Positions 51,596 to 64,000 of a stretch of DNA of 64,000 nucleotides are shown here, piece after piece. A program made the position numbers and the translations under genes. The number at the start of each line of letters is the position of its first letter. Within the stretch, counting starts at the first letter, position 1. The stretch is from Phascolomyces articulosus (Eukaryota; Mucoromycota; Mucoromycetes; Mucorales; Lichtheimiaceae), in assembly GCA_025677815.1 (NCBI GenBank), contig JAIXMP010000003.1, positions 1 through 64,000 on the forward strand, given 5' to 3'. Below the pieces are notes generated by a model that ran no database searches, was not told the DNA's origin, and was given only the letters and a program-made list of their open reading frames with translations.

Positions 51596-52227
51596 TTTTA
51601 ATAGGAAATAAATGGTCGATGGAAAGGAAGAAGTATGATAAAAAGAGGTATAAAAATGAACAAGTGAAAAAACAGAAAGGGAAGGATATAAAACCATGAT
51701 TTCATCAGGAAAAGGGAAGATCACTTTATATTCAAAAAGAATTTTCTTGGATGAACACTTGTGTAACCATGAGCAACTTACAGCACACTAAATAAACTTT
51801 TTAATGCCTTTTTATCTTCCTGCGCCCCATCCATACAGTGCGGTGGTACTGTGTAAAATAGCACACTTGATCTTTTTTTCTTCATCAAGCAAAAGTCGCG
51901 TGTGTGAATAAATCATTGCCACCTCCCAAGCCCTCTTTAGGGTATCACAACATGTGGCTTCAAACCATGCAAGAATATAATTATTACCAACTTCTTGTAA
52001 CGTAAATACTCTAATAATCTACCAATCTCCCAGAACACTGGGTTTCATGTTTACTTATTAATCAGCATATACTTGTTTATTTATTTGTTTGAAAAAATAT
52101 TACATTTTATACATTAAATAAATAAACAAAAAATACATGTGTGAAAAAAAAAATATCAAACATGGAATTTTTTTTCTTTTTTTTTTTTTTTCTTTCCTTT
52201 TCTTCTTCTTCCTTGACCTTTTTCATC
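51596..52227. other. Divergent promoter region, EF-hand gene and aldo-keto reductase
   Basis: Shared upstream region of two divergently transcribed genes. It has TGCGCCCC near 51821, T-rich stretches, and a run of T just before the reductase ATG. No further gene. Confidence 0.5.
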
Positions 52228-53870
52228 ATGTCAGTACAACAACAACATGCTACTTTGAATCGAACAAATGATAAAATGCCACTTTGTGGATTCGGATGTT
52301 GGAAAGTTGAAAATAACGCTGCTGAGCAACTTATTTATGATGCAATCAAGGCGGGATATGTAAGTCGTAGTTTAGAAATGTCTCAAACAAAGAAAATATG
52401 AGAACTGAGATTTCTTGTTTCTTAAATATAGCGACTTTTCGATGGGGCGTGTGATTATGGTAATGAAGTGGAAATTGGTAAAGGTATTGCAAGAGCTATC
52501 AAAGATGGTTTAGTAAAACGTGAAGATTTATTTGGTAAGCATTATTTTATTTTATTATTTTTGACAATCACAATCGAATATCATCATCATATTGATGGTT
52601 ACTTATTTTGATGATGACAATGACGGTGTGGCTGGTGGTTAATATAATAAACATTTAATTAACCTCACATATATATATATATTACGTATATAGTGGTGAC
52701 AAAACTATGGAATACATTTCATAGTAAAGATCACGTACGTGCTGCTTTTGAAAAACAAAGAAAGGATCTTGGTTTGGAATATATTGATTTATACTTGATT
52801 CATTGTAAGTAAATAGTGATTGGCTTCGTTTAAATAGTTTTTTTTTTTTTTTTGATATTTATATATACATTTACCAGCATCATCATTTTTTATTTACACA
52901 CGATGCTCATCTTGGGTCAACTGATTTATTAAATACTAGTTCCCGTGCCATTAAAATATGTTGCTCCCGATCAGGCTTATCCACCCGGATGGTATCCTGT
53001 TTCTGGTCCTCAAAAAATCGAATTTGAGTGTTCTCCAATGTATGAATGTTGGGGAGCCATGGAAAAGTTAGTAGATGATGGATTGACTCGTAACATTGGT
53101 ATTTCCAATTTTAATGTACAAGCCATTCTGGATTTATTAACTTATTGCAAGTACAAACCAGCCACATTGCAAGGTAAACTTAAAATGGATGATGATGATA
53201 GTGATGAAACCTTGTTTCTCCATTTTTATATGTAGCTACTTCTAAGGTAATAGATTTTTTAATCATTATTATATATATATATTAGTTGAAATTCACCCAT
53301 ACTTTCCACAAAAACGATTGGTGGAATGGGTTCAAGCGCAAGGCATTCATATTACTGCTTACAGTTCATTTGGTCCTGGTTCTTATATTGCTCTTACAGA
53401 TGATGGTAAGACAGCGGACCCTCTTTTGGAACATGATGTGATCAAATTGATTGCTCAAAAGAGGAATAGAACCCCAGCTCAAGTATTGTTACGATGGGCT
53501 ATTGAAAGAGATATTGCTGTTATTCCAAAGAGTAGTCATGAAGAACGTATGAAATCCAATCGTGATGTATTTACCTGGGCTTTGGATGACAGTGACAAAC
53601 AACAAATTGCCTCTTTGGATCAAGGGTTACGATTCAACAGTAAGTTTTCATTATAATTATAGATTTATATAAGTCTTTTTTTTAATTATTAATACTTGAT
53701 ACTAATACGTATAAATTAAATGTTACTATATATATTTGTAGATCCAGGTAAATAATTATTACTATATTATGTGAAAAAGAAGCACGTTGATCATAATAAA
53801 TACTAACTAGCACCGTACTTATTTTTATTTAATAGATTCATACGGATTTAATCTTCCCTTGTTCTCTTAA
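52228..53870 (+). CDS. Aldo-keto reductase (xylose/aldose reductase type)
   Basis: NAD(P)H-dependent reduction of aldehydes or sugars (AKR family). Exons 52228-52359, 52432-52534, 52694-52804, 52940-53173, 53286-53639, 53742-53747, 53836-53870; 324 residues, normal for the family. Catalytic tetrad visible: Asp and Tyr in [10 protein letters not shown], Lys in VVTKLWN, His in DLYLIHFPV. Also [63 protein letters not shown] and the cofactor stretch EERMKSN. The sixth exon is only 6 nt (ATCCAG). With it the C-terminus reads [15 protein letters not shown], matching the usual RFN-P-YG--PLF ending, so I am confident in it. The frame could also be opened from an upstream Met at 52141, but that part is poly-Phe and unlikely. 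Substrate cannot be fixed by eye. Confidence 0.92.
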
Positions 53871-54348
53871 TAAAAATACACCCAATTTAATTCTACTGGG
53901 TAGTGAAGAAATGATAAATAAAGTAGATACCCATATGTTGTATTTTGATATATGAAAATATCATTTATAAAATATGGATGATGTTGCTGTTATATACTTT
54001 CCCAACTAGTTCATTATTATAACTTCATACGCTCGTATTACGCCAGGCTTTTGAATTGGATGATATGGAGGACTATAATATGTTAATTCAATAAGTAGTT
54101 AATTGCTTAATCATATCAATCATACCAACGGTCGCCCTAGCAGCATGCATTTAAGACCAGTGTGTAAAAGTCAGTGTACAACATCAAAAAAAAAAAGAAG
54201 AGGCGCTGCAGGAAAGTCGTCACGTTTTTTTGTTGAATTTTTTGTAGATTTGACAACTGCCGGTTTTTTCTTAAAGCTCTGGAATCCGCACCTTGGTTTT
54301 TTTTTACAACTTTTTTTTTGTGCATATATACAATAATAATATAGATCA
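53871..54348. other. Intergenic, reductase to UTP5
   Basis: No gene. GAGGCGCTGCAGG near 54201 lies about 145 bp upstream of the UTP5 ATG. The overlapping minus-strand open frames here are spurious. Confidence 0.5.
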
Positions 54349-56832
54349 ATGGGCAAACAAAAATCATTCAAGGCTAATCCAGATACTTCTACTGTTGCTA
54401 CTTCAGCCACCACAGCTGTCTCTGCCGGGATCTTGTTTTCTTCGTTCGATGACAGCCCAAGTGCCGAATTCTTTGCTTTAGTAACACATAATATTGGTCG
54501 TCACCAGTTACGCATTTTCAATACACGATCGGGTACTGTCAGCAACGATTATTCTTCGGAAAATAAGGAATCATTCACTAGTTTAAGTTGGGGTAATGTG
54601 GTAGATAATGCAGATCTTGCAAAGGTAAAAAAAAGTTTTTTTTTTTCGAAATGATCCACAATTGATCGCGCTGCGACTGAAAAAGAAGAAAAAAACTAAA
54701 TACCTACTTTTTTGATCTTGAATAGGAATCAAAAGCCAATAAAAGAAGAAAATCGCTTCATACAACAAAAGTCGTTGCACTTGGAACCAATACAGGTGCT
54801 ATTGTCATTTATTCCCTTGCTCATGGTTCGATCGTAAAGCGTTTGACAAATGCACATACCACACCTGTAGCCGATTTTGTATTGAACAAGGCGGGTACAA
54901 AGGGTTATTCAGTGGCTGAAGATAATTATATTGTTGAATGGGATATTGTTGAAGAAAAGGAAAAATCGTAAGTATTTTTATTTTTTTTGCGCGTGGCGCA
55001 TGTTTTTTTTATACACAAAGATCAAGTTACTAAAAAATATTTTTATTTTTCACTCATATGAAGTAAATGGAAGGCAAATGAAAAGAGTGTACGAAAATTA
55101 GCACTTAGTCATGATGAAACGAAGTTAGCAGTTGCTGGTCATACTATTAGTTTATGGAACTTAAATGATCAAAAAGTGTTCAAGGTAATTGGAGTCATTG
55201 GTTATTATAATGCAGGGGGAAGGGGAATTTTGAATGAAAGAGAGAATATTAGTTGATATTGACGTATTTTCTGTTGTTTTTCGATAATTAGAAATTTACT
55301 GGTCATGCAAGTGCTGTAAAAGAACTTGAATTCTCAAATCAAGATGATATTTTAGTATCTATTGGAGATGATGATCGTTATGTGAATGTTTGGGACGCTC
55401 AATCTACCAATAACAATACCAACAACTTGAACTCATTGACACTCGAAAATAACGTGATTCAAATCGATTTTGCTCAATCAGAATCTTCTGTCCTTGCTGT
55501 ATCTGAAGATGGTTCTGTAGGTGTATGGCAAAATGCTTCCTCGCCTGCAATGGCATCAGGTCCCAAGAACAGAAGAAAAATGGCTCGTGCTACTACAAAA
55601 CAACCTGATTCGACCATTACTGTTGTTTCTAGTACATCTGAAGATGAAATCATTCCTATTCTTTCGGCTAGGTTTGTAAATGATAATGATAATAAGGCTG
55701 TTATGATTGCTCGTGGATCAAGCATTAAGCCTTCATTTGAAGTTGTGGTGTGTATTTACATTTATTTGTTTCACAATGGAAGATGAATTTATTATGGAAA
55801 ATTGATGGCTGATGAAATTTTACTTTTAATTTAAATAGCAATATGTAAATGAAGAATCGGGTGCAGTACGAGATAACATTGTATTGACAAGACAAGCTGC
55901 TGTAAATAACTTGATTAATAGTGGATCTGTTGCAGCAAATAATTTGGTAAGTAGGAAGGATTAAAATAAATGGAACTGTGGTTAAAGAGTCTCAAATAAA
56001 TACATTGTACTTACATTTCGATACTATTATTATTATTTAGAAAACAACACAAAAATCATACAATGAGGCCTCAGTTAAAGTCATTGGTAACACTGACTTT
56101 GCTATCAAAGCTCCTACTATGGAAGATCATATCGAACAAGCATCATCAGCCACTGCAGCCACTACCAATGCCGAACCCTCTTTGGCACAACGATTGAACG
56201 AGATGGGTGTGGATGATGAAGCAACCAAGGGTGATAAGGGTATCAAAAAGAAATCCAACAAACCTACCACCCCCTCTGCTGGATCATTGCAACAAGTTCT
56301 TTTACAAGCCTTACATTCAGGTGATAAGGCACTTTTGGAAGCATGTTTAACACAAGAAAAACCCGAAGTGGTTCATACCACCATCCAACGATTGCCTACT
56401 GCCTATGTTATTCCTCTCATGTTACAATTGATTGCCAAATTCCAAAACTCACCCGGTCGTGGTACTGGATTGTTGGTATGGATCAAGGCTGTCTTATTGA
56501 TCCATACAACCTATTTGATGACGGTTCCTGATTTGGTCGCCCAATTATCTACCTTTTATCAAGCACTGGATGCTCGCTTGGCTGTGTTCCCAAAACTCCT
56601 TGCATTACGAGGTCGATTAGATTTGATTCAAAACCAAATCAATAATCGATCACGGTATAGCCAACAGGATGATATGGAGAATGGAGTAATGGGTGTTTAT
56701 GTGGAAGAAGATTCAGATGACGAAGCTGAACAAGAAGATATTGGTATGAGTGAAGATGAAGTAGATGAATATATGAGTGAAGATGAAGAAATGATGGATA
56801 TGGAAGATGACGATGATGAAGACGATGAATAG
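54349..56832 (+). CDS. UTP5: UTP5/WDR43, t-UTP subcomplex of the SSU processome
   Basis: Nucleolar WD40 protein needed for rDNA transcription and early 18S processing. Exons 54349-54624, 54726-54967, 55064-55184, 55292-55747, 55839-55946, 56041-56832; 664 residues. Visible WD-type blades: HQLRIFNTRSGTV, VVALGTNTGAIVIYSLAHG, GYSVAEDNYIVEWDI, KLAVAGHTISLWNL, FTGHASAVKELEFSNQDD, RYVNVWDAQ, SVLAVSEDGSVGVWQ. After a linker (SLAQRLNEMGV) comes the Utp12 domain: LQQVLLQALHSGDKALLEACL, IQRLPTAYVIPLMLQLIAKF, GLLVWIKAVLLIHTTYLMTVPDL, DARLAVFPKLLALRGRLDLI. The C-terminus is a long Asp/Glu tail, as in nucleolar proteins. This domain order and length match WDR43/Utp5. Confidence 0.93.
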
Positions 56833-57511
56833 ATCACATTCATAACAGACACACACCCCCACACACACATCGTTCATGCTGTATATCTCTTTCACTCACT
56901 CTTACTCCTCTCTCCTTTTGTTTTCATTCTATAATTCACACTCATAACACACACACACACACACAACTTCTCTCTCTTTTTTTATTTTTGTTTTTTTTAT
57001 TACTGTTTCTTTTATACATTTAAAACACATATTCAGATATATCATTGTACACCTCCTTAAACTCACATCGCACCAATCCATTACCATAAGATCATTTTGC
57101 AAGAAGAAAAAGAACGGACGAAAAAAGACCATACAAAATTACAATAGTTTATATTATATATCACCTTGAGGGTAATTAACAATTCATATTTTTTTATTAA
57201 AATAAAAAACAGTTTAGCATTTTTTTTATAAAAGCATAGTAAAAAAACACGCGAAATGGATTGAATGGTTCGTTTGTTTTCTGTTTTTACTATTTTCCTA
57301 CGCGCGCGTGTTTGTGTCCCTTCGCGTTGAATGATGTATTCGGAGTGAAGAAAAATTGTTTCAACGGCAACCTCTTTTTTTTTCTTTGTTCTACCCAAAA
57401 AGTAGAAAAAAAATCGTATAGGCTGCAACAGTACAATAAAAAAAAATCCACCACGACCCCTTCTACTTCTTTCCTTTTCACCATCTCCTTTCTATCATAA
57501 TCAATTCTATC
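56833..57511. promoter_or_regulatory. Intergenic with MCB/SCB-like words upstream of the CDK gene
   Basis: CA-rich repeats follow the UTP5 stop. CACGCGAAA (57249-57257, matching the SCB core CRCGAAA) and ACGCGCGCGTG (about 57300-57310, containing the MCB core ACGCG) lie 200-260 bp upstream of the CDK ATG. These are Swi4/Mbp1-type G1/S elements in ascomycetes; action here is inference. Confidence 0.4.
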
Positions 57512-59564
57512 ATGAATGAAAATATCCCTCCACGTCTACAAAAGGAGAATCTTGGCATTGTTCCCAATACTACAAAACCGCCCATCGATCTTGCAAAAAC
57601 AATAAAAAACGATACAACTAAATCGCAACTGAAACATAATAATGACGATCACCCTCACCAGGCACAACAACAGCCACCACAACAACCAAAGAAAGAACAG
57701 CAGGCCGAAGTTGTAACTAAACGAAAACCAGTGAATAATGGTATAGCGCCTGACGATGATGACGATATCGATTTAGGAGGTTACCAGAAAATCTCCAAGA
57801 TTGGTGAAGGTACCTATGGTATCGTATACAAGGGACGCCAAAAACTTACCAACAAAATTGTCGCGTTGAAAAAAATTCGACTTGCATTTTCAGAGGGTAT
57901 CCCAGTAACGGCTATGAGAGAGATTGCTATCTTAAAAGAAATGAAGCATCATAATGTTATTGGGTAAAAAAAAAACAAGATATTTTAACATGAATATGTA
58001 GGATGTGGATTTATCTTTATGTTATCCAATTGTATGTTAATCCAATGTTTTTTTCTCTAGTCTTACAGATCTTGTACAAAAAGATACATATGTTTATATC
58101 GTGTCCGATTATTTGGATATGGTAAGAAAAGAATACAATAGTATAATGCAGGGAAAAAAATGACATGCTTATATATATCTATCCATTTAGGATCTACGGC
58201 GATACATGAATGATGTTGGTCGAAAAGGCATGACACCAGATCATATAAAGGTAATACTACTACTATTTCTTTATTATAATCACCAGTGTATATAATTATA
58301 TAGCCTCCCTTTATCATAACGAGCCCACCTTTTTTTACTTTTGTTTTTTTTGCAATACCAACAAATAATCCGTAAGCATAGAAACTAACTCATATGATTT
58401 ACCTTTTTTGTTTTTATCACAGAGTTACATGCATCAGTTATTATGTGGTTTGCAATATTGCCATTCACATCGAGTTCTACATAGAGATTTAAAACCACAA
58501 AACCTTTTGATTGATCGTCACGGAAAACTTATCATTGCAGATTTGGGGCTTTCACGAGTTTTTGGTGTTCCAATGCGGACCTATACACATCAGGTAAACA
58601 AAATCTTCCATTTTTCGTTCGTTTGTTTGTAGTACAAAATAATCAAATCATCAATAGGCCCATATTAATATTTTTTTTTGTTGTTGCGCATTATAAAAAT
58701 AATTAGATTATTACATTATGGTATCGTCCTCCAGAAATCCTTCTTGGTGCTAATTTTTATTCCACAGCTGTGGATATGTGGAGTGTAGGATGTATATTTG
58801 CAGAAATGATGACTTTACGACCCATATTTCCAGGTACCGAAAAGTATTTTTTTGTTTATTGACCCTTTTTGTGTACATTATGTGTTTATTTGTGTGATTT
58901 TTTCTTTTTTTACTCATAATTCTGCTTTGGTGCAATTCCATCTATGATGATTATGATGATTATTAGGTGATTCACAAATAGACGAATTGTTTCGCATATT
59001 TCAATTACTGGGTACGCCAAATGAAGAATATTGGCCTGGCGTCAGTGCATTACCCGACTTTAGCCATACTTTTCCATGTAAAGATTCATTTTTAATTTTT
59101 GTTCTTTTTGATATGAAAGAAACCAAAGGGTTCTTATTTGAATCAGAGACTGATTTTTTTTTTAAAATGTACTTTTTTAGGTTGGAAACGTAAAAACTTA
59201 CTGGAAGATTTTCAAAAATACCGTGGTTTCAATGAATTAAGAACGTTATTTAATCCTGAACAAACAGAAGTATCACTTTCATATGCATTTGATCTTCTTC
59301 AGGTATTTTATACATAATCATTTATTGTGAATATAGAGAAAGTCCGAGACTATATATAGATACTTAACAAAAATATCAATTTCATTCTATAGCAACTCTT
59401 GGAATATGATCCATGTTTTAGACTGTCAGCAAAAAAGGTATATATATTTAAAATAACGAGTGATGAAAAAGAACTCATATTAAATTAGGGATATTAATAT
59501 CTATGATCTGTAGGCTGCAGAGCATCCTTATTTTTATACAGACATTACCAAAATCAAGTTCTAA
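57512..59564 (+). CDS. Divergent CDK1/Cdc2-like cyclin-dependent kinase
   Basis: Ser/Thr kinase of the CDK family. Exons 57512-57963, 58061-58121, 58191-58250, 58423-58593, 58707-58833, 58967-59077, 59181-59302, 59393-59437, 59514-59564; 399 residues. A 90-residue Gln/Asp-rich N-terminal extension precedes the kinase domain ([18 protein letters not shown], with Thr101/Tyr102 as Wee1-type sites). The cyclin-binding helix reads PVTAMRE instead of PSTAIRE. Further motifs: catalytic loop [14 protein letters not shown] in place of DFG ([11 protein letters not shown]), T-loop [23 protein letters not shown] (RPPE where CDK1 has RAPE), [58 protein letters not shown]. All catalytic Lys/Asp residues remain, so it is probably active. 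It looks like a duplicated CDK1 rather than the main one. Confidence 0.9.
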
Positions 59565-61058
59565 GGGATACCCATTATCACACTACCATCACCACCTTCA
59601 TTCTCATCACTGTCATCATCATAATAAATTTATTATTTGTATGTTCGTTTGCATACAGTGCATTTCTTGTGATCAACATACTCTTTTTTTTTAATCAACC
59701 TGACCATATTTCCCGTTGCGAAATGTATTATATATATTTTCGCCAAATGAGTTAGAGATAAGGGTATAATATAGTTTGGATTTCAGATAACAAACATATT
59801 TACGAATCATGGTATCGTAAGGGAAAATAAGAAGGTATTGTATCAACTATCATAAAATATCTACCTACTTATATACCACAGATATATTATTAATTAATAA
59901 AGACAAACAACTATACATACAGTTCATTTTTACATGTATTTTTCAACTTTTTTTTTTCTCTGGGTCATAATTTGTTACAAAATATAGCAAAAGAAGAAAT
60001 GGAAGGAGGGTGACTCGAGTAAAATTATATAGATAATAGCGGGTTGTTGACAGTTTAATATTATTCTTCAAGCTATATGCATGCAACGATCGTGTTGATG
60101 GGTTGTATTTCTTATATCACTAGATATTTATATATGTTGTTTTCATGTTTACGAAATCAAGCATCCACTTGAGGGAGGGGGGTTAGCTATGTATACCGTA
60201 TCATTTGCTATGAAAGATGAAACAAATGGAAGTAAAAATATCATAGCAAGAATATCGTTCAATAAGATACGTAGAAAGTCAGAAAATGATATCATCTGCA
60301 ACATAAAAATTCCACAGTTCTTGTACTATAATCTATGATTCCATTGAAAGATTCATAAATATTAATACGTAGAAGTATTATATATAATGCACGTTTATTT
60401 TAAATATTATGGTGTATTTATAACATATACAAAAATATTCTGCTTAAAATTTATATTATTAACTAGTACAAGGGGGCGCGCTATACTACTACATTTTATC
60501 CTTGCGCTCTCTATTATGAATATATGAATTTAATCGTTGTAGGATATATTTACTATACTACTATCTCATCGCCTTGTAACAAGAAAAGATCATTGACGTG
60601 AGAGCCAGGGATTATCATTACAAGAGTCAAAATCAAATAAAACCGTCGATATAGAAAAATATAGAAAAAAATGCATAGCAAAAATATCGGCAAAGCTATA
60701 ACTGGCTAATCATATGCAACAAAAAGCCTGATCTACTGATGTATGTAATAGTATTCACCACAGAAAGGTATCCACTCGACAACATTGCCTTTTATGGTAG
60801 TGTGACTCAACGACGGAGTCCTGCGGGCGAGCAGCAGCCGGTAAAATTTCGGTTCATTTGGCGAACGGTGAGCCTCTTCCTCTTTGAATTTCCATTCAAA
60901 TTAGTATATGTAAGCACAACGACATATATCAGCGATGAATAGGGAGAAGGGCGACGAAATAACGGATGGAATACATGGATGGAAAGATGGATGGATGGAT
61001 GAAACGATTGATATACTGACGAATCCTTTCTTTTTTTTACATCAATTGAATACAGCAA
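59565..61058. other. Intergenic, CDK to RPS2
   Basis: No gene seen for 1.5 kb. A GC-richer segment at 60808-60875 precedes RPS2. The word AACGGTGAGC (60864-60873) could be a 5' splice site of a leader intron ending at ACAG (60052 bp + 1 kb, i.e. 61052-61055), four bases before the ATG; see findings. The open frame at 60739-60942 covers this segment and shows no family. Confidence 0.4.
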
Positions 61059-62235
61059 ATGGCTGACACTGCACCGGCCGATAGTAAGTTTTTCAATCGA
61101 CCTATTAGAAATTGGAACCAATGTAATTTTCTTTTTATTTTACTCAACAATCAAATGATTTCACATTATAGGACGTGGTGGTTTTGGACGTGGACGTGGT
61201 CGTGGTGGTCGCGGCCGCGGCCGTGGACGTCGCGGAGACGAGAAGACTGAATGGTAATTATTCAAACAACAAAAAAAACAAAGGGCATGGAACCTTCATC
61301 TCGATTATAAACTAACAACGAATTCTATTTTATTTAGGGTGCCCGTCACCAAGCTCGGTCGTCTTGTCAAAGCTGGCAAGATCAAGAACATGGAAGAAAT
61401 CTACACTTTCTCGCTTCCCGTCAAGGAGTACCAAATCGTTGATTACTTCTTGCCTTCCTTGAAGGATGAAGTTATGAAGATCATGCCTGTCCAAAAGCAA
61501 ACTCGTGCTGGTCAACGTACTCGCTTCAAGGCTTTCGTTGTCATTGGTGATTCCGACGGTCACGTTGGCTTGGGTGTCAAGTGCTCCAAGGAAGTTGCTA
61601 CCGCCATTCGCGGTGCCATCATTCTTGCCAAGCTCTCCGTCATTCCTGTCCGTCGTGGTTATTGGGGTACTGCTCTTGGTGAGCCCCACACTGTCCCTTG
61701 CAAGGTTACTGGCAAGTGTGGTTCCGCTATGTGCAGGTAAAAATATATATCTTGTATAAAGGGGGGAAAGGAGAGATGGGATGATGGATCTGTTGGAAAT
61801 GGATGACGTATGGGGCATTTTTGATACAGTTGGATGCGTATTTTTACAAATGATATTGATATGATGACTATGATGATGGTAGATTGATTCCTGCTCCCAA
61901 GGGTACTGGCTTGGTTGCTGCCCCTACTCCCAAGAAGGTCTTGCAGCTCGCTGGTATTACTGACTGTTACACTACTTCGCGTGGTTCCACCCGTACTTTG
62001 GGTAATTTCGTCAAGGCTACCTTTGCTGCCATTGGTAACACTTACGGTTTCTTGACTCCTGGTAAGTTTTTTAACCAAATTTTGAATAGATACAAAGGTT
62101 CAATCTAGCAGGAATATGAACGTCGTTAACTAATTTATTTTTTCAATTATTACAGATTTGTGGTCCGAAACTGAATTCACCAAGGCTCCCTTCCAAGAGC
62201 ACACCGACTTCCTTGCTGTCAAGCAACGCAAGTAA
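61059..62235 (+). CDS. RPS2: 40S ribosomal protein uS5 (RPS2)
   Basis: Component of the small ribosomal subunit near the mRNA entry site and decoding centre. Exons 61059-61083, 61172-61253, 61338-61736, 61883-62061, 62156-62235; 254 residues. The N-terminus carries the eukaryote-type RG repeat ([16 protein letters not shown]), a known methylation target. The body shows [47 protein letters not shown] (S5 signature), [75 protein letters not shown] and the end [14 protein letters not shown]. Codon use is strongly biased as in HSP60. Confidence 0.97.
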
Positions 62236-64000
62236 GCAAGACTGGTTTCATCTATCATTTGAAACTTCAATAAAAAGCTTATAAAGTCATCTATTTGGTG
62301 AAAAAAAAAACAAATTCAATTGATTGAAACACTTTTTACTATTTATTTTTGTTATTGTGGTCGATGCGGATGAGAGTGTCAGATTGAATAATATTGGATA
62401 GGATTTGCAGCTGAAAAAGTGGATGAGGGAAAAATGGATTTTTTGACTCTAGTGAGAATATTCAACATAAGGTAAATTGAGAAATGTCAGATACCAACTT
62501 GTATGTTTCTCTCACTATAAAAGTTGCAAACAATATATTGCGTTCAGCGTTCAGAATTGAAGATACCTTTAGAAGCACTACGTTTTATTTTATTCCATAC
62601 GAATATTCTTAATAGCTGCAATTAACAGCTAATGAAATATATCGCCTATTTGTATAAATGATGATATTTGATGCTCCACTATTCATTGACATAATCTCAT
62701 TTTCTTTTGCAACAAGATTGGCATCCATTCGTTTGGAGCATAAAACAGTTGTGGATATTGTGTAACAATATTAATATTACCAACAGCAGCCGCGTAACGG
62801 TGTAGTGTAAACTTACGGTTTTTTGTAATGTTATATTACCACTTATATTTGTATATTTATCACTATCGCCTGAATAGCTGCAATCCAGTGTAACATTACC
62901 GGATTACATCATATTATTATGAAGAATAAAAATTTAAATGCAAAAGAGTAATTTTTGAAGGATTGGAATGTATTCTGGTCATGTTTGGTATATGTGTAAA
63001 TAACGAATGGTATTATTATTAATTGATAAAGTTTTATGCACAGATAGAACATGGTAAAGGTAATTTTTGGTTAAGCATCTTTTAACGACATATGCTGTTC
63101 CTTAGTTTTTCCATAAAACAAATACTTGCTAACTATATAATATCTAGTATTACAGAATTTTGGAGCGGGTAAATGTAGGAAAAGTGTCGAATTACAGAAG
63201 TACAAAAAAACTTGGGTTTGAAAGCGTTTGTTTTATTGATCTCATAATGTTAAATTAATTTTTATAGCATTATCGAAAGAAATCTGTATATCATCGTCAT
63301 CAACCACATCATAGTCATTATCAACAGCAACAACAACAAAATACATCTTCACGTTGACATACTGTATCTGGGGATATCAATACCATGGCCAATTTTATAA
63401 TGTATCCATGAATGACTTATGCTACTACCACCACAACAGCATATTTTTATTGGTACGAACAAGTTGTTTCAATCGTTTTGTCGTTTGTTTCGTGCTACGC
63501 TACTAAATACAAACAAATCATATAAATCTGAAGCTCGCGTTGCTTTTAGGATAATGATAATAATAATATTATATTATTATTATGAATATGGTTGTTATTA
63601 TGGCCATTTCTCTTTTCATATCCGAGACCCGATCATGCGTCTTTTTGCATATTATGGTAGTCGCATCGTAAAAAACAGGGTTCTCTTCAACGCCCTATAG
63701 GATAAAAGAATACTGTTCCAATATTTGTAATCAAGAATTCAAGAATTCAGCCTCATTCCTTGGCTTGATTTAATATTAATTATAATCCATTATTTGAACA
63801 AGAAGATAATAGGTCATCTTGATCATTATGGAAATAGGAAGGGATATACTTTTTATTCATATCAAGGACATACTATAGAATGAATACTAATTATCTCCAT
63901 TTTAATGACTTTCTCCAATTGTTAAGCTTCTGGACTATAAAAAAGTTGCCGTTACATTGGCTCTACATTTTAATAGCGCCAATTTTCCCCTCTCACCATA
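62236..64000. other. Gene-free right end
   Basis: No supported gene. AATAGCTGCAAT occurs at 62611-62622 and 62873-62884, and GTAATGTTA / TAACATTAC form a spaced inverted pair (about 62826 and 62892). The open frame at 63419-63700 is rich in Ile/Tyr runs and has no family signs. Confidence 0.45.

Noticed and set aside
61737..61882. Box C/D snoRNA in RPS2 intron 3
   Set aside because: TGATG-like words are present but no D box (CTGA) or terminal stem at the right place.

Overview
The window is nuclear DNA of a filamentous fungus, most likely an early-diverging Mucoromycota (Mucorales-type) species. The reasons are AT-rich intergenic DNA full of A/T runs and microsatellites, many short GT..AG introns, very small exons, and proteins of recognisable fungal type. 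The family assignment of the organism is inference; I saw no species-specific marker.

Left part (1-17.8 kb): ROK1-type DEAD-box helicase (+, its first codons lie outside the window), UMP-CMP kinase URA6 with a mitochondrial-type leader (-), a PHO80/PCL-type cyclin (-), the U1 snRNP protein LUC7 (-), an SFP1-like C2H2 zinc-finger regulator (-) and mitochondrial HSP60 (+). All are intron-containing housekeeping genes, separated by 0.1-3 kb of non-coding DNA.

Middle part (18.5-41.9 kb): a one-family region. Six complete genes of a protein family I do not recognise, plus one clear pseudogene, all lie on the minus strand and all are intronless. I call them P1 (18540-20456), P2 (24262-25590), P3 (29069-30397), psi (31712-33351), P4 (34089-35429), P5 (37062-38657) and P6 (40250-41896). 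P2 and P3 are identical over 1643 bp including flanks. P2, P3 and P4 share a distant upstream block. P5, P6 and psi form a second, longer subgroup, and P1 is the most divergent. A decayed F-box/LRR-like gene sits between P1 and P2. This array is the best candidate in the window for an undescribed system; its function is unknown.

Right part (43.8-62.2 kb): a 131-bp MITE with 23-bp terminal inverted repeats and an 8-bp target duplication, a secreted-then-anchored kelch-repeat membrane protein (-), an EF-hand protein with a basic tail (-), an aldo-keto reductase (+), the t-UTP protein UTP5/WDR43 (+), a divergent CDK1-like kinase (+) and ribosomal protein uS5/RPS2 (+). The last 1.8 kb show no gene.

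ROK1, UTP5, RPS2 and the SFP1-like factor all touch ribosome production, but they are not contiguous and are on different strands, so this is probably coincidence. Exon borders were worked out by hand from splice signals, reading phase and family conservation. For every spliced gene the exon lengths sum to a multiple of three (ROK1 after the partial first codon).
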